A stretch of 64,000 bases of DNA. Origin: TMP-86 sp964247385 (GTDB lineage: Bacteria > Pseudomonadota > Gammaproteobacteria > Steroidobacterales > Steroidobacteraceae). Position numbers and translations under genes: made by a program. Location of the stretch: assembly GCA_964247385.1 (NCBI GenBank), contig CAXTUB010000002.1, positions 196,310-260,309 of the forward strand. Reading direction: 5' to 3'. Shown here in pieces: positions 17,078-25,859 of this stretch (positions are counted from its first letter, which is position 1; each line of letters begins with the position of its first letter). Under the pieces are notes generated by a model that had not been told where the DNA came from, did not search any database, and saw nothing but the letters and a program-made list of their open reading frames with translations.

Positions 17078-18538
17078 CTAACCGACCGCGCCTTCGAGGC
17101 TCACGGCGAGCAGGTTCTGCGCCTCGACCGCGAACTCCATGGGCAGTTCCTTGAAAACGGATTTGCAAAACCCGCTGACGATGACGTTGACGGCATCTTC
17201 GGCCGAAATACCGCGTTGTCGGCAATAGAAAAGCTGATCCTCCGCAATCTTCGAGGTGCTGGCTTCATGCTCGGCCGTGGCGCTCGAGTTCTTCACCTCG
17301 ATGTAAGGAAAGGTATGTGCGCCGCATTCGCCGCCGATCAGCAACGAGTCGCAGCGCGTGAAGTTCCGCGCACCATGCGCGCTGGGCAGCATGCGCACGA
17401 GGCCCCGGTACGTGTTCTGCGCGCGCCCGGCCGAAATTCCCTTGGAGACGATGGTGCTCTTGGTATTGCGCCCAATGTGGATCATTTTCGTGCCGGTATC
17501 GGCCTGCTGACGCGCATTCGTCACCGCCACGGAGTAGAACTCGCCGATCGAATTTTCACCCTTCAATACACAGCTCGGATATTTCCAGGTGATGGCGGAG
17601 CCGGTTTCCACCTGCGTCCATGAGATCTTAGAGTCGCGGCCGCGGCACTCGCCACGCTTGGTCACGAAATTGTAGATGCCGCCCACGCCGTTCTCGTCCC
17701 CGGGATACCAATTCTGTACGGTCGAGTACTTGATCTGAGCACGCTCGAGCGCGACGAGCTCGACCACCGCGGCGTGCAGCTGATTCTCATCGCGCATTGG
17801 CGCCGTGCAGCCTTCGAGATAACTGACATACGCGCCTTCATCGGCAATTACGAGAGTGCGCTCGAATTGGCCCGTTTTCGCGGCGTTGATGCGAAAGTAC
17901 GTCGAGAGCTCCATGGGGCAACGCACGCCGCGCGGCACGTACACAAAGGAGCCGTCGGAAAAAACGGCCGCATTGAGCGCAGCGAAGAAGTTATCGGCAT
18001 AACTCACCACCGAGCCCAGATACTGATCGATCAATTCGGGATGCTTCTGCACCGCTTCGGAAAAGGGGCAGAAGATCACGCCCGCCTTGGCGAGCTTGTC
18101 CTTGAACGTCGTGGCGACCGACACGCTGTCGAACACGGCGTCGACCGCGACGCCGGCAAGCGCGGCGCGCTCGTGCAACGGGATGCCGAGCTTTTCGTAG
18201 GTCGCGAGAAGCTTCGGGTCGACGTCCTCGAGACTCTTGGGCGCATTGGCGGCTGCGCGCGGCGCGGAATAATACGAGATGGCTTGATAGTCGATGGGCG
18301 TGTAGTGCACGTGGGCCCAACTGGGCTCGGTCATTTTTTTCCAATGCCGAAATGCCTTGAGCCGCCAGTCACGCAGAAAATCCGGCTCGCGCTTGATGCG
18401 CGAAATTGCGCGCACCGTGTCTTCATTCAAGCCCGGCGGCAGTGTCTCGCTCTCGATCTCGGTGGAGAAGCCATGACGATACTTCTGATTGACCAGCGCC
18501 TCGATGGTCGGATGGTCCTGTTGCGCGGTCTCGCTCAT
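17078..18538 (-). CDS. sufB: Fe-S assembly protein SufB
   Basis: 486 residues, the scaffold subunit on which clusters are built. The central beta-helix includes VPRGVRCPMELSTYFRIN and the C-terminal GECGAHTFPYIEVKNSSA motif with conserved Cys and His. The frame is open far upstream inside the regulator gene, but the ATG at 18538 overlaps the rrf2 stop as ATGA and matches the SufB N-terminus. Confidence 0.97.
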   Translation of the reverse strand: MSETAQQDHPTIEALVNQKYRHGFSTEIESETLPPGLNEDTVRAISRIKREPDFLRDWRLKAFRHWKKMTEPSWAHVHYTPIDYQAISYYSAPRAAANAPKSLEDVDPKLLATYEKLGIPLHERAALAGVAVDAVFDSVSVATTFKDKLAKAGVIFCPFSEAVQKHPELIDQYLGSVVSYADNFFAALNAAVFSDGSFVYVPRGVRCPMELSTYFRINAAKTGQFERTLVIADEGAYVSYLEGCTAPMRDENQLHAAVVELVALERAQIKYSTVQNWYPGDENGVGGIYNFVTKRGECRGRDSKISWTQVETGSAITWKYPSCVLKGENSIGEFYSVAVTNARQQADTGTKMIHIGRNTKSTIVSKGISAGRAQNTYRGLVRMLPSAHGARNFTRCDSLLIGGECGAHTFPYIEVKNSSATAEHEASTSKIAEDQLFYCRQRGISAEDAVNVIVSGFCKSVFKELPMEFAVEAQNLLAVSLEGAVG

Positions 18539-18996
18539 CGCGCACTCCCCAAACGCATTTCGGAGGCCAGCTCGCTCACGCGCACCCCGGGCACTTCGAG
18601 TCCCGCCAATTGGCGCAGGGTCAGATCCTCGAGTGCGCGCCGGATTGCGGCGTTCACCTTTTGCCACACATGGCCGACGCGGCACGAGCGCTCGATCACG
18701 CAGCGGCCTGCGGCACGGCTGCATTCGGTGAGCGCCACCGGACCTTCGAATACATCGAGAATTTGCGCGGCCGTGATGCGATCGGGACTGCGCGACAAAC
18801 GGTAGCCGCCGCGCACGCCGCGGGCCGAGGTGACGAGCCCTGCGCGTTGCAACTCTTTCAGCACCTTGCTCACGGTCGGCGGCGACAGATTCGTGCTCAC
18901 GGCAAGCCGCGCCGCGGCCCGATGCCGCAAAGGCTCTGCGGCCATGACGGCGAGCACCACGGTCGCGTAATCCGTGAGTTTTCCAATGCGAAGCAT
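18535..18996 (-). CDS. Rrf2-family SUF operon regulator (IscR-like)
   Basis: 153 residues. An N-terminal winged helix (TDYATVVLAVMA; SPPTVSKVLKELQRAGLV; RGVRGGYRLSRSP) is followed by three cysteines, C92-X6-C99-X5-C105, placed as the Fe-S ligands of IscR (which has CX5CX5C). It probably senses Fe-S status and controls its own operon. An imperfect palindrome like an IscR site lies just before its start codon. This matches the SUF regulator class known in gammaproteobacteria; I do not assign iscR because the operon is suf. Confidence 0.9.
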   Translation of the reverse strand: MLRIGKLTDYATVVLAVMAAEPLRHRAAARLAVSTNLSPPTVSKVLKELQRAGLVTSARGVRGGYRLSRSPDRITAAQILDVFEGPVALTECSRAAGRCVIERSCRVGHVWQKVNAAIRRALEDLTLRQLAGLEVPGVRVSELASEMRLGSAR

Positions 18997-19000
18997 AATG

Positions 19001-19017
19001 AGGACTATTTTAGTACT
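19001..19017. promoter_or_regulatory. Putative Rrf2/IscR-type operator and -10 box of the suf operon
   Basis: The sequence AGGACTATTTTAGTACT is an imperfect palindrome: arms AGGACTA and TAGTACT pair at six of seven positions around a TTT centre. Its core GACTATTTTAGT fits the centre of IscR type 1 sites (GACTRWWWYAGTC). On the minus strand it contains TAAAAT (complement of 19007-19012), a 5-of-6 -10 box ending 10 bases before the rrf2 ATG. Binding here would block transcription, so autorepression is expected. No clear -35 hexamer. Confidence 0.6.
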
Positions 19018-19167
19018 ATTTGCGCTCGAGGACTGTAGGCTTTTCGTATCCGAGCGACGTGGGCTTTTTTCCGCGGATATGTGTCGCGATGCCTGCGGGA
19101 AAATCCACCTCGAGTTTGCTATCCTCTGCGCCCTTCAACACGCGCAAGGCACTTTAAGAAGGCGCTC

Positions 19168-20187
19168 ATGAATCTGAAAGAACTGCAGGCGACCGCCGCC
19201 GCGATGGTGGCCCCGGGTAAGGGAATTTTGGCCGCGGACGAAAGCAACAGCACCTGTAAGAAACGGTTCGATTCCATTCATCTCGAATCCACTGAGGAAA
19301 ATCGGCGGCGCTACCGCGAGATGTTGTTGACCGCGCCCGGCGCCGCGCAATACGTGAGCGGCGTCATTTTGTATGACGAGACCATTCGTCAGAAGACGGA
19401 AGACGGCACGCTTTTCACCCAAGCGCTGCAAAAGAACGGCGTGATCCCCGGCATCAAGGTCGACTTGGGGGCGAAGCCTCTGGCAGGCTTTCCGGGCGAG
19501 ACCATCACGGAAGGGCTCGATGGTTTGCGTGATCGACTCGCCGAGTATTACAAGCTTGGCGCTCGTTTTGCGAAATGGCGCGCAGTCATCGACATCGGGG
19601 AGAATATTCCCACGCACTACGCCATCGAGGCGAACGCCGAAGGGCTCGCGCGTTACGCAGCCCTGTGCCAGGAAGCCAATATCGTGCCCATCGTCGAGCC
19701 TGAAGTGTTGATGGATGGGAGTCATACCATCGAGCGCTGCGAGCAGGTGACGAATCACGTTCTCGAGCGGGTGTTCGTTCGGCTGAACATGGCGCGCATC
19801 GCTCTCGAAGGCATGGTGCTGAAGCCCAACATGGTGATCTCTGGCAAGAAATGCGCTCAGCAAGCCAGTGCCGAGCAGGTGGCGGAACTCACCGTTCGTT
19901 GCCTGAAGCGCCACGTGCCGGCCGCGGTGCCCGGCGTCGCTTTTCTGTCCGGAGGACAGAGCCCCGCGCAGGCGACCGAGCATTTGAGCTTGATGAATCG
20001 TTTGGGTCCGCTGCCGTGGAAGCTCACGTTCAGTTATGGCCGCGCTTTGCAAGAGACCGCGCTCGAGGCCTGGGGAGGGAAGCCCGCCAATTACGGCAGC
20101 GGTCAGGCCGCATATCTCAAGCGGGCCAAACTCAATGGTCTCGCGACTTCTGGCCGCTACGAAAATCGAATGGAAAGCGCGGCGTAG
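19168..20187 (+). CDS. Fructose-bisphosphate aldolase, class I (animal type)
   Basis: 339 residues. Cleaves fructose 1,6-bisphosphate to dihydroxyacetone phosphate and glyceraldehyde 3-phosphate through a Schiff base. The lysine lies in GMVLKPNMV; FAKWRAVIDI, VPIVEPEVL and FLSGGQSPAQAT are further active-site motifs of the eukaryote-like class I enzyme, not the zinc-dependent class II enzyme. AAGAAGG precedes the ATG at 19168. A 171-base gap separates it from the divergent suf operon; mlaF follows after one base, so it may lead the mla transcript. Confidence 0.94.
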   Translation: MNLKELQATAAAMVAPGKGILAADESNSTCKKRFDSIHLESTEENRRRYREMLLTAPGAAQYVSGVILYDETIRQKTEDGTLFTQALQKNGVIPGIKVDLGAKPLAGFPGETITEGLDGLRDRLAEYYKLGARFAKWRAVIDIGENIPTHYAIEANAEGLARYAALCQEANIVPIVEPEVLMDGSHTIERCEQVTNHVLERVFVRLNMARIALEGMVLKPNMVISGKKCAQQASAEQVAELTVRCLKRHVPAAVPGVAFLSGGQSPAQATEHLSLMNRLGPLPWKLTFSYGRALQETALEAWGGKPANYGSGQAAYLKRAKLNGLATSGRYENRMESAA

Positions 20188-20188
20188 C

Positions 20189-21001
20189 TTGAGTGACGAC
20201 GCCCTGATCGAAATTCACGATCTCGATTATGAGATTGGCGGCCGTTCGATATTCCATGGTTTGAACATCGCGGTGCCGAAGGGCAAGGTCACTGCGATCA
20301 TGGGCCCGAGCGGCACCGGCAAGACGACCTTGATGCGCCTCATCACCGGTCAAATCCGTCCCAACGCCGGCCGTGTGATCGTCGATGGCGAAAGCCTCAG
20401 CGAGCTTTCACGCGCGGCGCTGTATGCGCTGCGCCAGCGCATGGGCATGCTGTTCCAGAACGGCGCGTTGTTCACCGATATCGATGTCTTCGAAAACGTG
20501 GCGTTCCCGCTGCGCGAGCATACGAATCTTTCGGAACGGCTCATTCGCCAGCTGGTGCTCATCAAGCTACAGGCCGTGGGCTTGCGCGGCGCCGCCGCTC
20601 TCATGCCCGCCGAGTTGTCGGGCGGCATGGCGCGACGCGTGGCTCTTGCGCGCGCGATCGCCAGAGATCCTGAAATTCTGATCTACGATGAGCCGTTCGT
20701 CGGTCTCGATCCGATTTCGCTCGGTGTGGTGCTTCGGCTGATCCGCAAGCTCAACGATGCCCTCGGCACGACCAGCATCGTGGTGTCGCACGACGTCAAA
20801 GAAATTTCGGAGGTTGCGGATCTGACCTATTTGCTGTCGGGCGGCCGGGTTGCGGCGAAAGGCTCGCCGCAGGATCTGAGTCGCGACAATTCCGCGGTCG
20901 TGAGGCAGTTCATGGGCGGCCTGGCGGATGGGCCGGTGCCGTTCCACTATCCGGCGCCCGACTACTTCGAGCAGTTGATGTCGCGCGAGGAAGCGGCATG
21001 A
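20189..21001 (+). CDS. mlaF: MlaF, ATPase of the phospholipid transporter
   Basis: 270 residues from TTG at 20189, immediately after the aldolase stop; an ATG at 20135 inside the aldolase gene is the alternative. Walker A GPSGTGKTT, signature LSGGMARRVALARA, Walker B ILIYDEPFVGLDP and the H-loop SHDVKE are present. It drives the inner membrane MlaFEDB complex, which moves phospholipids between the membranes. Its stop overlaps mlaE as ATGA. Confidence 0.95.
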   Translation: MSDDALIEIHDLDYEIGGRSIFHGLNIAVPKGKVTAIMGPSGTGKTTLMRLITGQIRPNAGRVIVDGESLSELSRAALYALRQRMGMLFQNGALFTDIDVFENVAFPLREHTNLSERLIRQLVLIKLQAVGLRGAAALMPAELSGGMARRVALARAIARDPEILIYDEPFVGLDPISLGVVLRLIRKLNDALGTTSIVVSHDVKEISEVADLTYLLSGGRVAAKGSPQDLSRDNSAVVRQFMGGLADGPVPFHYPAPDYFEQLMSREEAA

Positions 21002-21765
21002 GCGCGATCGGCGAATTGCGCGAGCAGACATTCGGAAGTATTGGCGCGCTCGGTGCGCAAACCAAATTCCTATTGCGCGTGCTCGCTGCCGTGCCTCGCG
21101 CGTTGGCGCGGCCCACTCTCATCGCGATGCAAGTGTACAACTCGGGCGCGTTGTCGCTCATCATCATCATGCTGTCCGGATTGTTCGTCGGCATGGTGCT
21201 GGGGTTGCAGGGCTTCAATCTCTTACAGCGGTTCGGCTCGGAATCGGCGCTCGGTAGCGCCGCGGCGCTGGGTCTCGTGAAAGAGCTCGGACCCGTCATT
21301 ACGTCTCTTTTGTTCGCCGGGCGTGCCGGAACCGCGCTCGCTTCCGAAGTCGGTTTGATGCGCGCAACCGATCAACTGGCCGCCATGCAAATCATGGCGG
21401 TCGATCCGGTGGTGCGTGTGATCGCGCCCCGATTCTTGGGCGGCATCATCGCCATGCCGCTGCTTGCGGCCATCTTCAGTGTCATCGGCATTTACGGCGC
21501 GCAGCTCATCGGCGTGCAGCTCATGGGTGTGGAAGCAGGCAGTTTCTGGTCGCAAATGCGCGCCACGGTTTCTCTCCACGACGTCACCGAAGGCATCGTG
21601 AAGAGCGCGGTGTTCGGCGTGGCTTGCAGCTCCATTGCCGTTTATGAAGGGTACCACTGCGCTCCCACGGCCGAAGGGGTGGGGCGCGCCACGACTCGAA
21701 CCGTGGTCAGCTCAGCGGTGATGACTTTATTTTTTGACTATCTGCTCACTTCGGCTTTTCTGTGA
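20998..21765 (+). CDS. mlaE: MlaE, permease of the phospholipid transporter
   Basis: 255 residues with five to six membrane segments and the MlaE (DUF140) motifs FVGMVLGLQGFNLLQRFG, KELGPVITSLLFAGRAGTALASEVG and the C-terminal GVGRATTRTVV. It forms the transmembrane core with MlaF. Confidence 0.95.
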   Translation: MSAIGELREQTFGSIGALGAQTKFLLRVLAAVPRALARPTLIAMQVYNSGALSLIIIMLSGLFVGMVLGLQGFNLLQRFGSESALGSAAALGLVKELGPVITSLLFAGRAGTALASEVGLMRATDQLAAMQIMAVDPVVRVIAPRFLGGIIAMPLLAAIFSVIGIYGAQLIGVQLMGVEAGSFWSQMRATVSLHDVTEGIVKSAVFGVACSSIAVYEGYHCAPTAEGVGRATTRTVVSSAVMTLFFDYLLTSAFL

Positions 21766-21784
21766 GCACGGAGGCGTATTGATC

Positions 21785-22336
21785 ATGGCCAAAGCGCGCG
21801 GTGGAACCGATCTTGGCGCCGGGTTGTTCGTTTTGTTGGGCTTTGTCGCACTTGCATTCCTGACCACCCAGACGACGAGCAAGGGGGTGACGTTGACGCG
21901 CGGCTCAAGTTACAAATTGAGCGCGGAGTTCGACAACGTCGGGGACTTGAAAGTGGGCGCACCGGTGACCATGGCGGGCGTTGAAGTCGGCAGCGTGACT
22001 TCGATAGGCTACGACTTGCGTGCTTACAAAGCGGTAGTTGGGCTCAATATCAACACGAAATACAATCAGATTCCGACCGACAGCGACGCGGCCATTTACA
22101 CTCAAGGTTTGCTCGGAGGCAAGTTCATCGGGCTCACGCCGGGCGGCCAAGAAACTTATTTAAAAGATAGCGATCGAATTGAGTTCACGCAGTCGGCATT
22201 CGTGCTCGAGAACTTGATTGGCCAGTTTCTGGCGAACTTTGGCAAAGGTGACAATAAAGCGGGCGGCGAGGGCGCATCGAGCAAGGCGGGCGAGCCCGCG
22301 GACAAGGCGGGAACACCCGCGGAGAAAAGTCAATGA
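21785..22336 (+). CDS. mlaD: MlaD, periplasmic MCE-domain subunit
   Basis: 183 residues: an N-terminal membrane anchor (about 10-28) followed by one MCE domain (about 38-120; DNVGDLKVGAPVTMAGVEVG, GLLGGKFIGL), then a Lys/Gly/Glu-rich tail. MlaD hexamers form the lipid pore in the periplasm. GGAGG at 21770-21774 supports the ATG at 21785; a TTG two codons earlier is possible. Overlaps mlaC as ATGA. Confidence 0.93.
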   Translation: MAKARGGTDLGAGLFVLLGFVALAFLTTQTTSKGVTLTRGSSYKLSAEFDNVGDLKVGAPVTMAGVEVGSVTSIGYDLRAYKAVVGLNINTKYNQIPTDSDAAIYTQGLLGGKFIGLTPGGQETYLKDSDRIEFTQSAFVLENLIGQFLANFGKGDNKAGGEGASSKAGEPADKAGTPAEKSQ

Positions 22337-23019
22337 ATCATGTCGTATGGTGCAGAGCCGGTGTCATGGCCGCCGCGCTGGTGATGAGCGGCAGCTTGGC
22401 GGCGGCAGCCGAGCCGTTGGCGCCTCCGTCGCCGTCGGGCGCGCAGGCCAATGCGGCCGCGCAGGGGCCGCAGGAGTTGGTGGAATCCTCCGCCAAGAAA
22501 ATGCTGTCCGAGTTGGATGCGCATCGGGACATGTATCGCAAGGACCCCGCCAAGCTCGACAATTTGGTGGGCACTGTGCTCCTTCCGTACTTCGACACTG
22601 AATACGCTGCACGGCTCGTGCTGGGGCAGAACTGGCGCACGGCGTCCCCTGACCAGCGCAAGCGTTTCGTCGATGCGTTTTATCACTCGATGCTGCGCAA
22701 TTATGGCTCATCACTCGTCGATTTCACGGCCGATCGCATGACCGTTTTGCCGTTTCGCGGCGACGCCAATGCCACGAGCGCAACGGTGCGCACTGAAGTC
22801 AAGCGCGACAATGGCTCGCGCGTGCCGGTGAATTACACATTGCATAAGACCGACGCGGGCTGGAAGGCGTGGGATGTCTCCATTGAAGGCATTTCTTATG
22901 TCAAGAGCTTTCGCACCGACTTCGGCGCCGAGATTGCACAGAAGGGCTTGGATTCGGTGATTCAGCGGTTGGAGCGAGACGCCAAGCTCCCCGGCCAACC
23001 GGCGCCTGCCAAGCCTTGA
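22333..23019 (+). CDS. mlaC: MlaC, periplasmic phospholipid carrier
   Basis: 228 residues with a cleavable signal peptide (predicted cut after about SLAAAAE) and the Tgt2/MlaC fold, including RLVLGQNWRTASPDQRKRFVDAF and YRV-type beta strands. It carries phospholipids between MlaA in the outer membrane and MlaFEDB in the inner membrane. Confidence 0.93.
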   Translation: MNHVVWCRAGVMAAALVMSGSLAAAAEPLAPPSPSGAQANAAAQGPQELVESSAKKMLSELDAHRDMYRKDPAKLDNLVGTVLLPYFDTEYAARLVLGQNWRTASPDQRKRFVDAFYHSMLRNYGSSLVDFTADRMTVLPFRGDANATSATVRTEVKRDNGSRVPVNYTLHKTDAGWKAWDVSIEGISYVKSFRTDFGAEIAQKGLDSVIQRLERDAKLPGQPAPAKP

Positions 23020-23345
23020 CCGAACCTGCGCGGCTCCAAAGTTCTGTCGAGGGGCGCGCGAGCGTAACTGGAGCCCTCAGCTTCTCGACGGTGGAAGAGC
23101 TGGCGGCGTCGAGCTCGCCGGCGGTGGAGGCTGGGCAAATCCGCTCGGTTGATCTTGCGGGTGTCACCGCAGCAGACAGTGCTGGACTCGCCTTGATGGT
23201 TGAGTGGCAAAGCCTGGCCCGGGCTTGCGGCGTGACTCTCGTGTTCGAAAATATTCCCGCTAAACTTATGCAGCTCGCTCACTTGAGTGATCTGGACGAA
23301 TTGATCGGTGAGCGAACACCGGCCGCCGAGCCCGCGGTGCGCTGA
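23016..23345 (+). CDS. mlaB: MlaB, STAS-domain subunit
   Basis: 109 residues, single STAS domain with VDLAGVTAADSAGLALMVEW, which contains the conserved Ser loop. It binds MlaF and stabilises the transporter in the cytoplasm. The start is TTG at 23016, overlapping the mlaC stop as TTGA. It ends six bases from the end of convergent mlaA. Confidence 0.88.
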   Translation: MTEPARLQSSVEGRASVTGALSFSTVEELAASSSPAVEAGQIRSVDLAGVTAADSAGLALMVEWQSLARACGVTLVFENIPAKLMQLAHLSDLDELIGERTPAAEPAVR

Positions 23346-23350
23346 CGGCG

Positions 23351-24127
23351 CTAATTCTTATCGGGTTCCTTCGCCGGTGCGGCCGGCGCGGCATCGGTCG
23401 GGCTCGCGGGCGCGTCCGGGTCCACGAGCTCATCTTCCGGCACGTTGCCGTCCGTGACCTTGTATTGGCGATTCTGCAAATATGCATCGCGAATAAATGC
23501 GTAGCGATCGAACGCCTTGTCGAGCGTTGGATCGAGCGACAACAAGTCATAGCGCTTGTGCACCGTCGATAAGCCGAGATAGCTCCAACGGGCCTCGCTA
23601 TTTGCATACGCAGCAGGATTTGAAAATGCATCCACCGCACGGCTCGGCGCATCGCGCACGGTCGATGGTCCGAGCAATGGCAGCATGACGAAAGGCCCCG
23701 AGGGCACGCCCCATTTGCCAAGCGTCTGGCCGAAATCCTCGTCGTTGCGCTCAATGCCTGCTTTGCTCGCCACGTCGAACAGGCCGCCGATGCCCATCGT
23801 CGTATTCAATACGAATCGGCCCAGATCGGAGAGCGCCGCCTTGAATTTTCCCTGCAGCGCGTCGTTGATCATGGTCATTGGCGTTTCGAGATTCGCAATG
23901 AAATTACCGACGCCCGTCCTCACGGGCGCAGGCGTGACCGCGCGGTAAGCTTTCGCAACGGGCTTGGCGACGCCGCGATCGATTGCGTCGTTGAAGCGAT
24001 ACACCCCGCGGTTGAAACGCTCGTAAGGATCCTGTGGGGAATGTGTGAGTTGCGCGTTGCTTGCGCAGCCGGCGCACAACAATGCAATTGCAGAAAACGA
24101 GTGACGAACAACATTAGGGTGATGCAT
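23351..24127 (-). CDS. mlaA: MlaA (VacJ) outer membrane lipoprotein
   Basis: 258 residues. The lipobox LLCAGC gives a mature N-terminal Cys at about 21. The VacJ core is clear: DPYERFNRGVYRFNDAIDR, NTTMGIGGLFDVAS, FGQTLGKWGVPSGPF and LLGPSTVRD. MlaA extracts mislocalised phospholipid from the outer leaflet and hands it to MlaC. It is tail-to-tail with mlaFEDCB, so the pathway is complete here but in two transcripts. The tail is Pro/Ala/Asp-rich. Confidence 0.95.
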   Translation of the reverse strand: MHHPNVVRHSFSAIALLCAGCASNAQLTHSPQDPYERFNRGVYRFNDAIDRGVAKPVAKAYRAVTPAPVRTGVGNFIANLETPMTMINDALQGKFKAALSDLGRFVLNTTMGIGGLFDVASKAGIERNDEDFGQTLGKWGVPSGPFVMLPLLGPSTVRDAPSRAVDAFSNPAAYANSEARWSYLGLSTVHKRYDLLSLDPTLDKAFDRYAFIRDAYLQNRQYKVTDGNVPEDELVDPDAPASPTDAAPAAPAKEPDKN

Positions 24128-24133
24128 GACCCT

Positions 24134-24139
24134 AGTGTA
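24134..24139 (-). promoter_or_regulatory. Possible mlaA -10 box
   Basis: On the minus strand TACACT (4 of 6) ends six bases before the mlaA ATG, the spacing seen at several leaderless candidates in this window. No good -35 is visible. Weak when taken alone. Confidence 0.3.
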
Positions 24140-24189
24140 TCAATTCATGCACGCCGTATTCGAGCACGCGGCCGAATGCGCGGGCCGAG

Positions 24190-25722
24190 CTAGCGCCTGC
24201 CGGAGCCTTGGGTTGAATCCTCGGTCGCGGCGCCGCGGCGTCCTTTCGGAATCGCCGCTCGCACCTCATCGAGCCGGGCGCTGAAGCGCGCACGCTGCAC
24301 CGCGTTCGTGCCGGGAAATCCGAGCGCCAACTGCAGCTCGTTTGAGGCCATCATGAGCTCGCCGCTCATGATGTAGAACTCAGACATGTAGTAGTGGGAG
24401 TCGGCGATATCTCCCGCCGAATTCGCCGCGTTTGCAATGAGGCGCGCCTGCTCGGGCGTGGGCGCCATCACATTGAACAAGTCCAGCAAGATACGATGCG
24501 CTTCCTTATTGTCGCCGCTCTGCATGAGCGTCTCTGCCAAGCGGATGGTGAGCGGCACATTGCGCGGAAAAAGGCGCAACGCTTGTTCGAGCTCGAGGCG
24601 TGATTCCTTGGGCTGCCCGCTCAACAACAATGCTTGACCCATGGCGCCATAAAATTGGGTCGTGCGCGGCGCTTCGGCCATGAGAGTTTTCAACACGGGA
24701 ATGGCCGTGGCGGCGTTGCCTGCGCTGATGTCGGCCACCGCGCTGCCGTAGCGCTGTTCCTCGGTCTTGCCGCTGCCATTGCGCACGAGCCCCGCGTAGT
24801 AGGCCTGCGCTGCTTGAGGCGTGCCGACGAGCGAGCGCAGGCGCTCGCGCATCAATCCGTAACTTTGCGAATCGACCGTGTGAATGCGGCCCATCTGCTC
24901 GGCGCGGCCGCGCGACTCCGCGATACGATTCGATGTGACGGGGTGATTTTGCAAGAACTCGAAGCTGTTATATGCGGGATTGCCTCCGGTCTTGGCCAAG
25001 GTCTCAAAAAATGTAGGCATGGCGATCGGGTCGAAACCGGCCAGGGCCATGGTGCCGATGCCGATGCGATCCGCCTCGTATTCGTTTTCACGCGAGTAAT
25101 TGAGCTGGTGCTGAATCGCCGCGCCTTGCGAGGCGAGAATGGCGCCTTCCATGGTATCGCCCGAGCTGCGCCCGCCGGCGGCTGCGCCGAGCAAGATCGC
25201 CGCGAGCATGGCCGCCGTCGACATCATGCTCGCGTGGCTCTGATCCACGAGGCTTCGAACCAAGTGCCGCTGGGTTACGTGCGCAGTTTCGTGCGCCAGC
25301 ACGCCTGCAAGCTCGGATTCGCTCCGCGTGGCGAGCACCAAGCCGCTGTGCACCGCGATGAACCCGCCCGGCATGGCGAAGGCATTGATGGCGGGATCGC
25401 GGATGACGTAGTAGTTGAAGCGATGCGCGCCTTCATCGGCGCGGCTCGAAATGCGATGGCCGATGGCCTGGATGTATTCGCTGACCTCCGGGTCTTCGAT
25501 GATGACGCCGCTGTCGCGCAGGCCGCGCATCATCATGAGGCCGATGCGGTACTCATCATCGAGCGACACGGCCGCATTGGCGGCGCTCCCCATGTCAGGC
25601 AAATTGTTGTCGGCCGCAAGCAATCGCACGGCCGCCAGAGAATTCAAAATCAAGCTCAAGGCGCACAATGCCGCACACCAGGAGGCCCTGGGGCGCAGCG
25701 GGCGCAGCGTGGAACGACTCAT
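24190..25722 (-). CDS. bepA: BepA-like M48 metalloprotease with TPR domain
   Basis: 510 residues. Signal peptide near residues 15-37, then an M48 zinc protease domain with HETAH (AHETAHVTQRH) and a downstream Glu in ENEYEADRIG, followed by TPR repeats (about 290-490). BepA in E. coli degrades stalled LptD and misassembled outer membrane proteins in the periplasm. The ATG at 25722 places the signal peptide near the N-terminus; the frame extends to 25764. It lies 137 bases downstream of phoH. Confidence 0.88.
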   Translation of the reverse strand: MSRSTLRPLRPRASWCAALCALSLILNSLAAVRLLAADNNLPDMGSAANAAVSLDDEYRIGLMMMRGLRDSGVIIEDPEVSEYIQAIGHRISSRADEGAHRFNYYVIRDPAINAFAMPGGFIAVHSGLVLATRSESELAGVLAHETAHVTQRHLVRSLVDQSHASMMSTAAMLAAILLGAAAGGRSSGDTMEGAILASQGAAIQHQLNYSRENEYEADRIGIGTMALAGFDPIAMPTFFETLAKTGGNPAYNSFEFLQNHPVTSNRIAESRGRAEQMGRIHTVDSQSYGLMRERLRSLVGTPQAAQAYYAGLVRNGSGKTEEQRYGSAVADISAGNAATAIPVLKTLMAEAPRTTQFYGAMGQALLLSGQPKESRLELEQALRLFPRNVPLTIRLAETLMQSGDNKEAHRILLDLFNVMAPTPEQARLIANAANSAGDIADSHYYMSEFYIMSGELMMASNELQLALGFPGTNAVQRARFSARLDEVRAAIPKGRRGAATEDSTQGSGRR

Positions 25723-25859
25723 GCCGGAGTTCGACCGCCGCACCATGCTCGAAGTTCGCGGCACGAAAATCGCCGCGAAGCGCCTATGCGACTCGCTGCG
25801 CGCGCAACCGCGGTGCCCCTTGCGACCTCAAATGCAATGCCGCGCATCAGGATGTCCGG

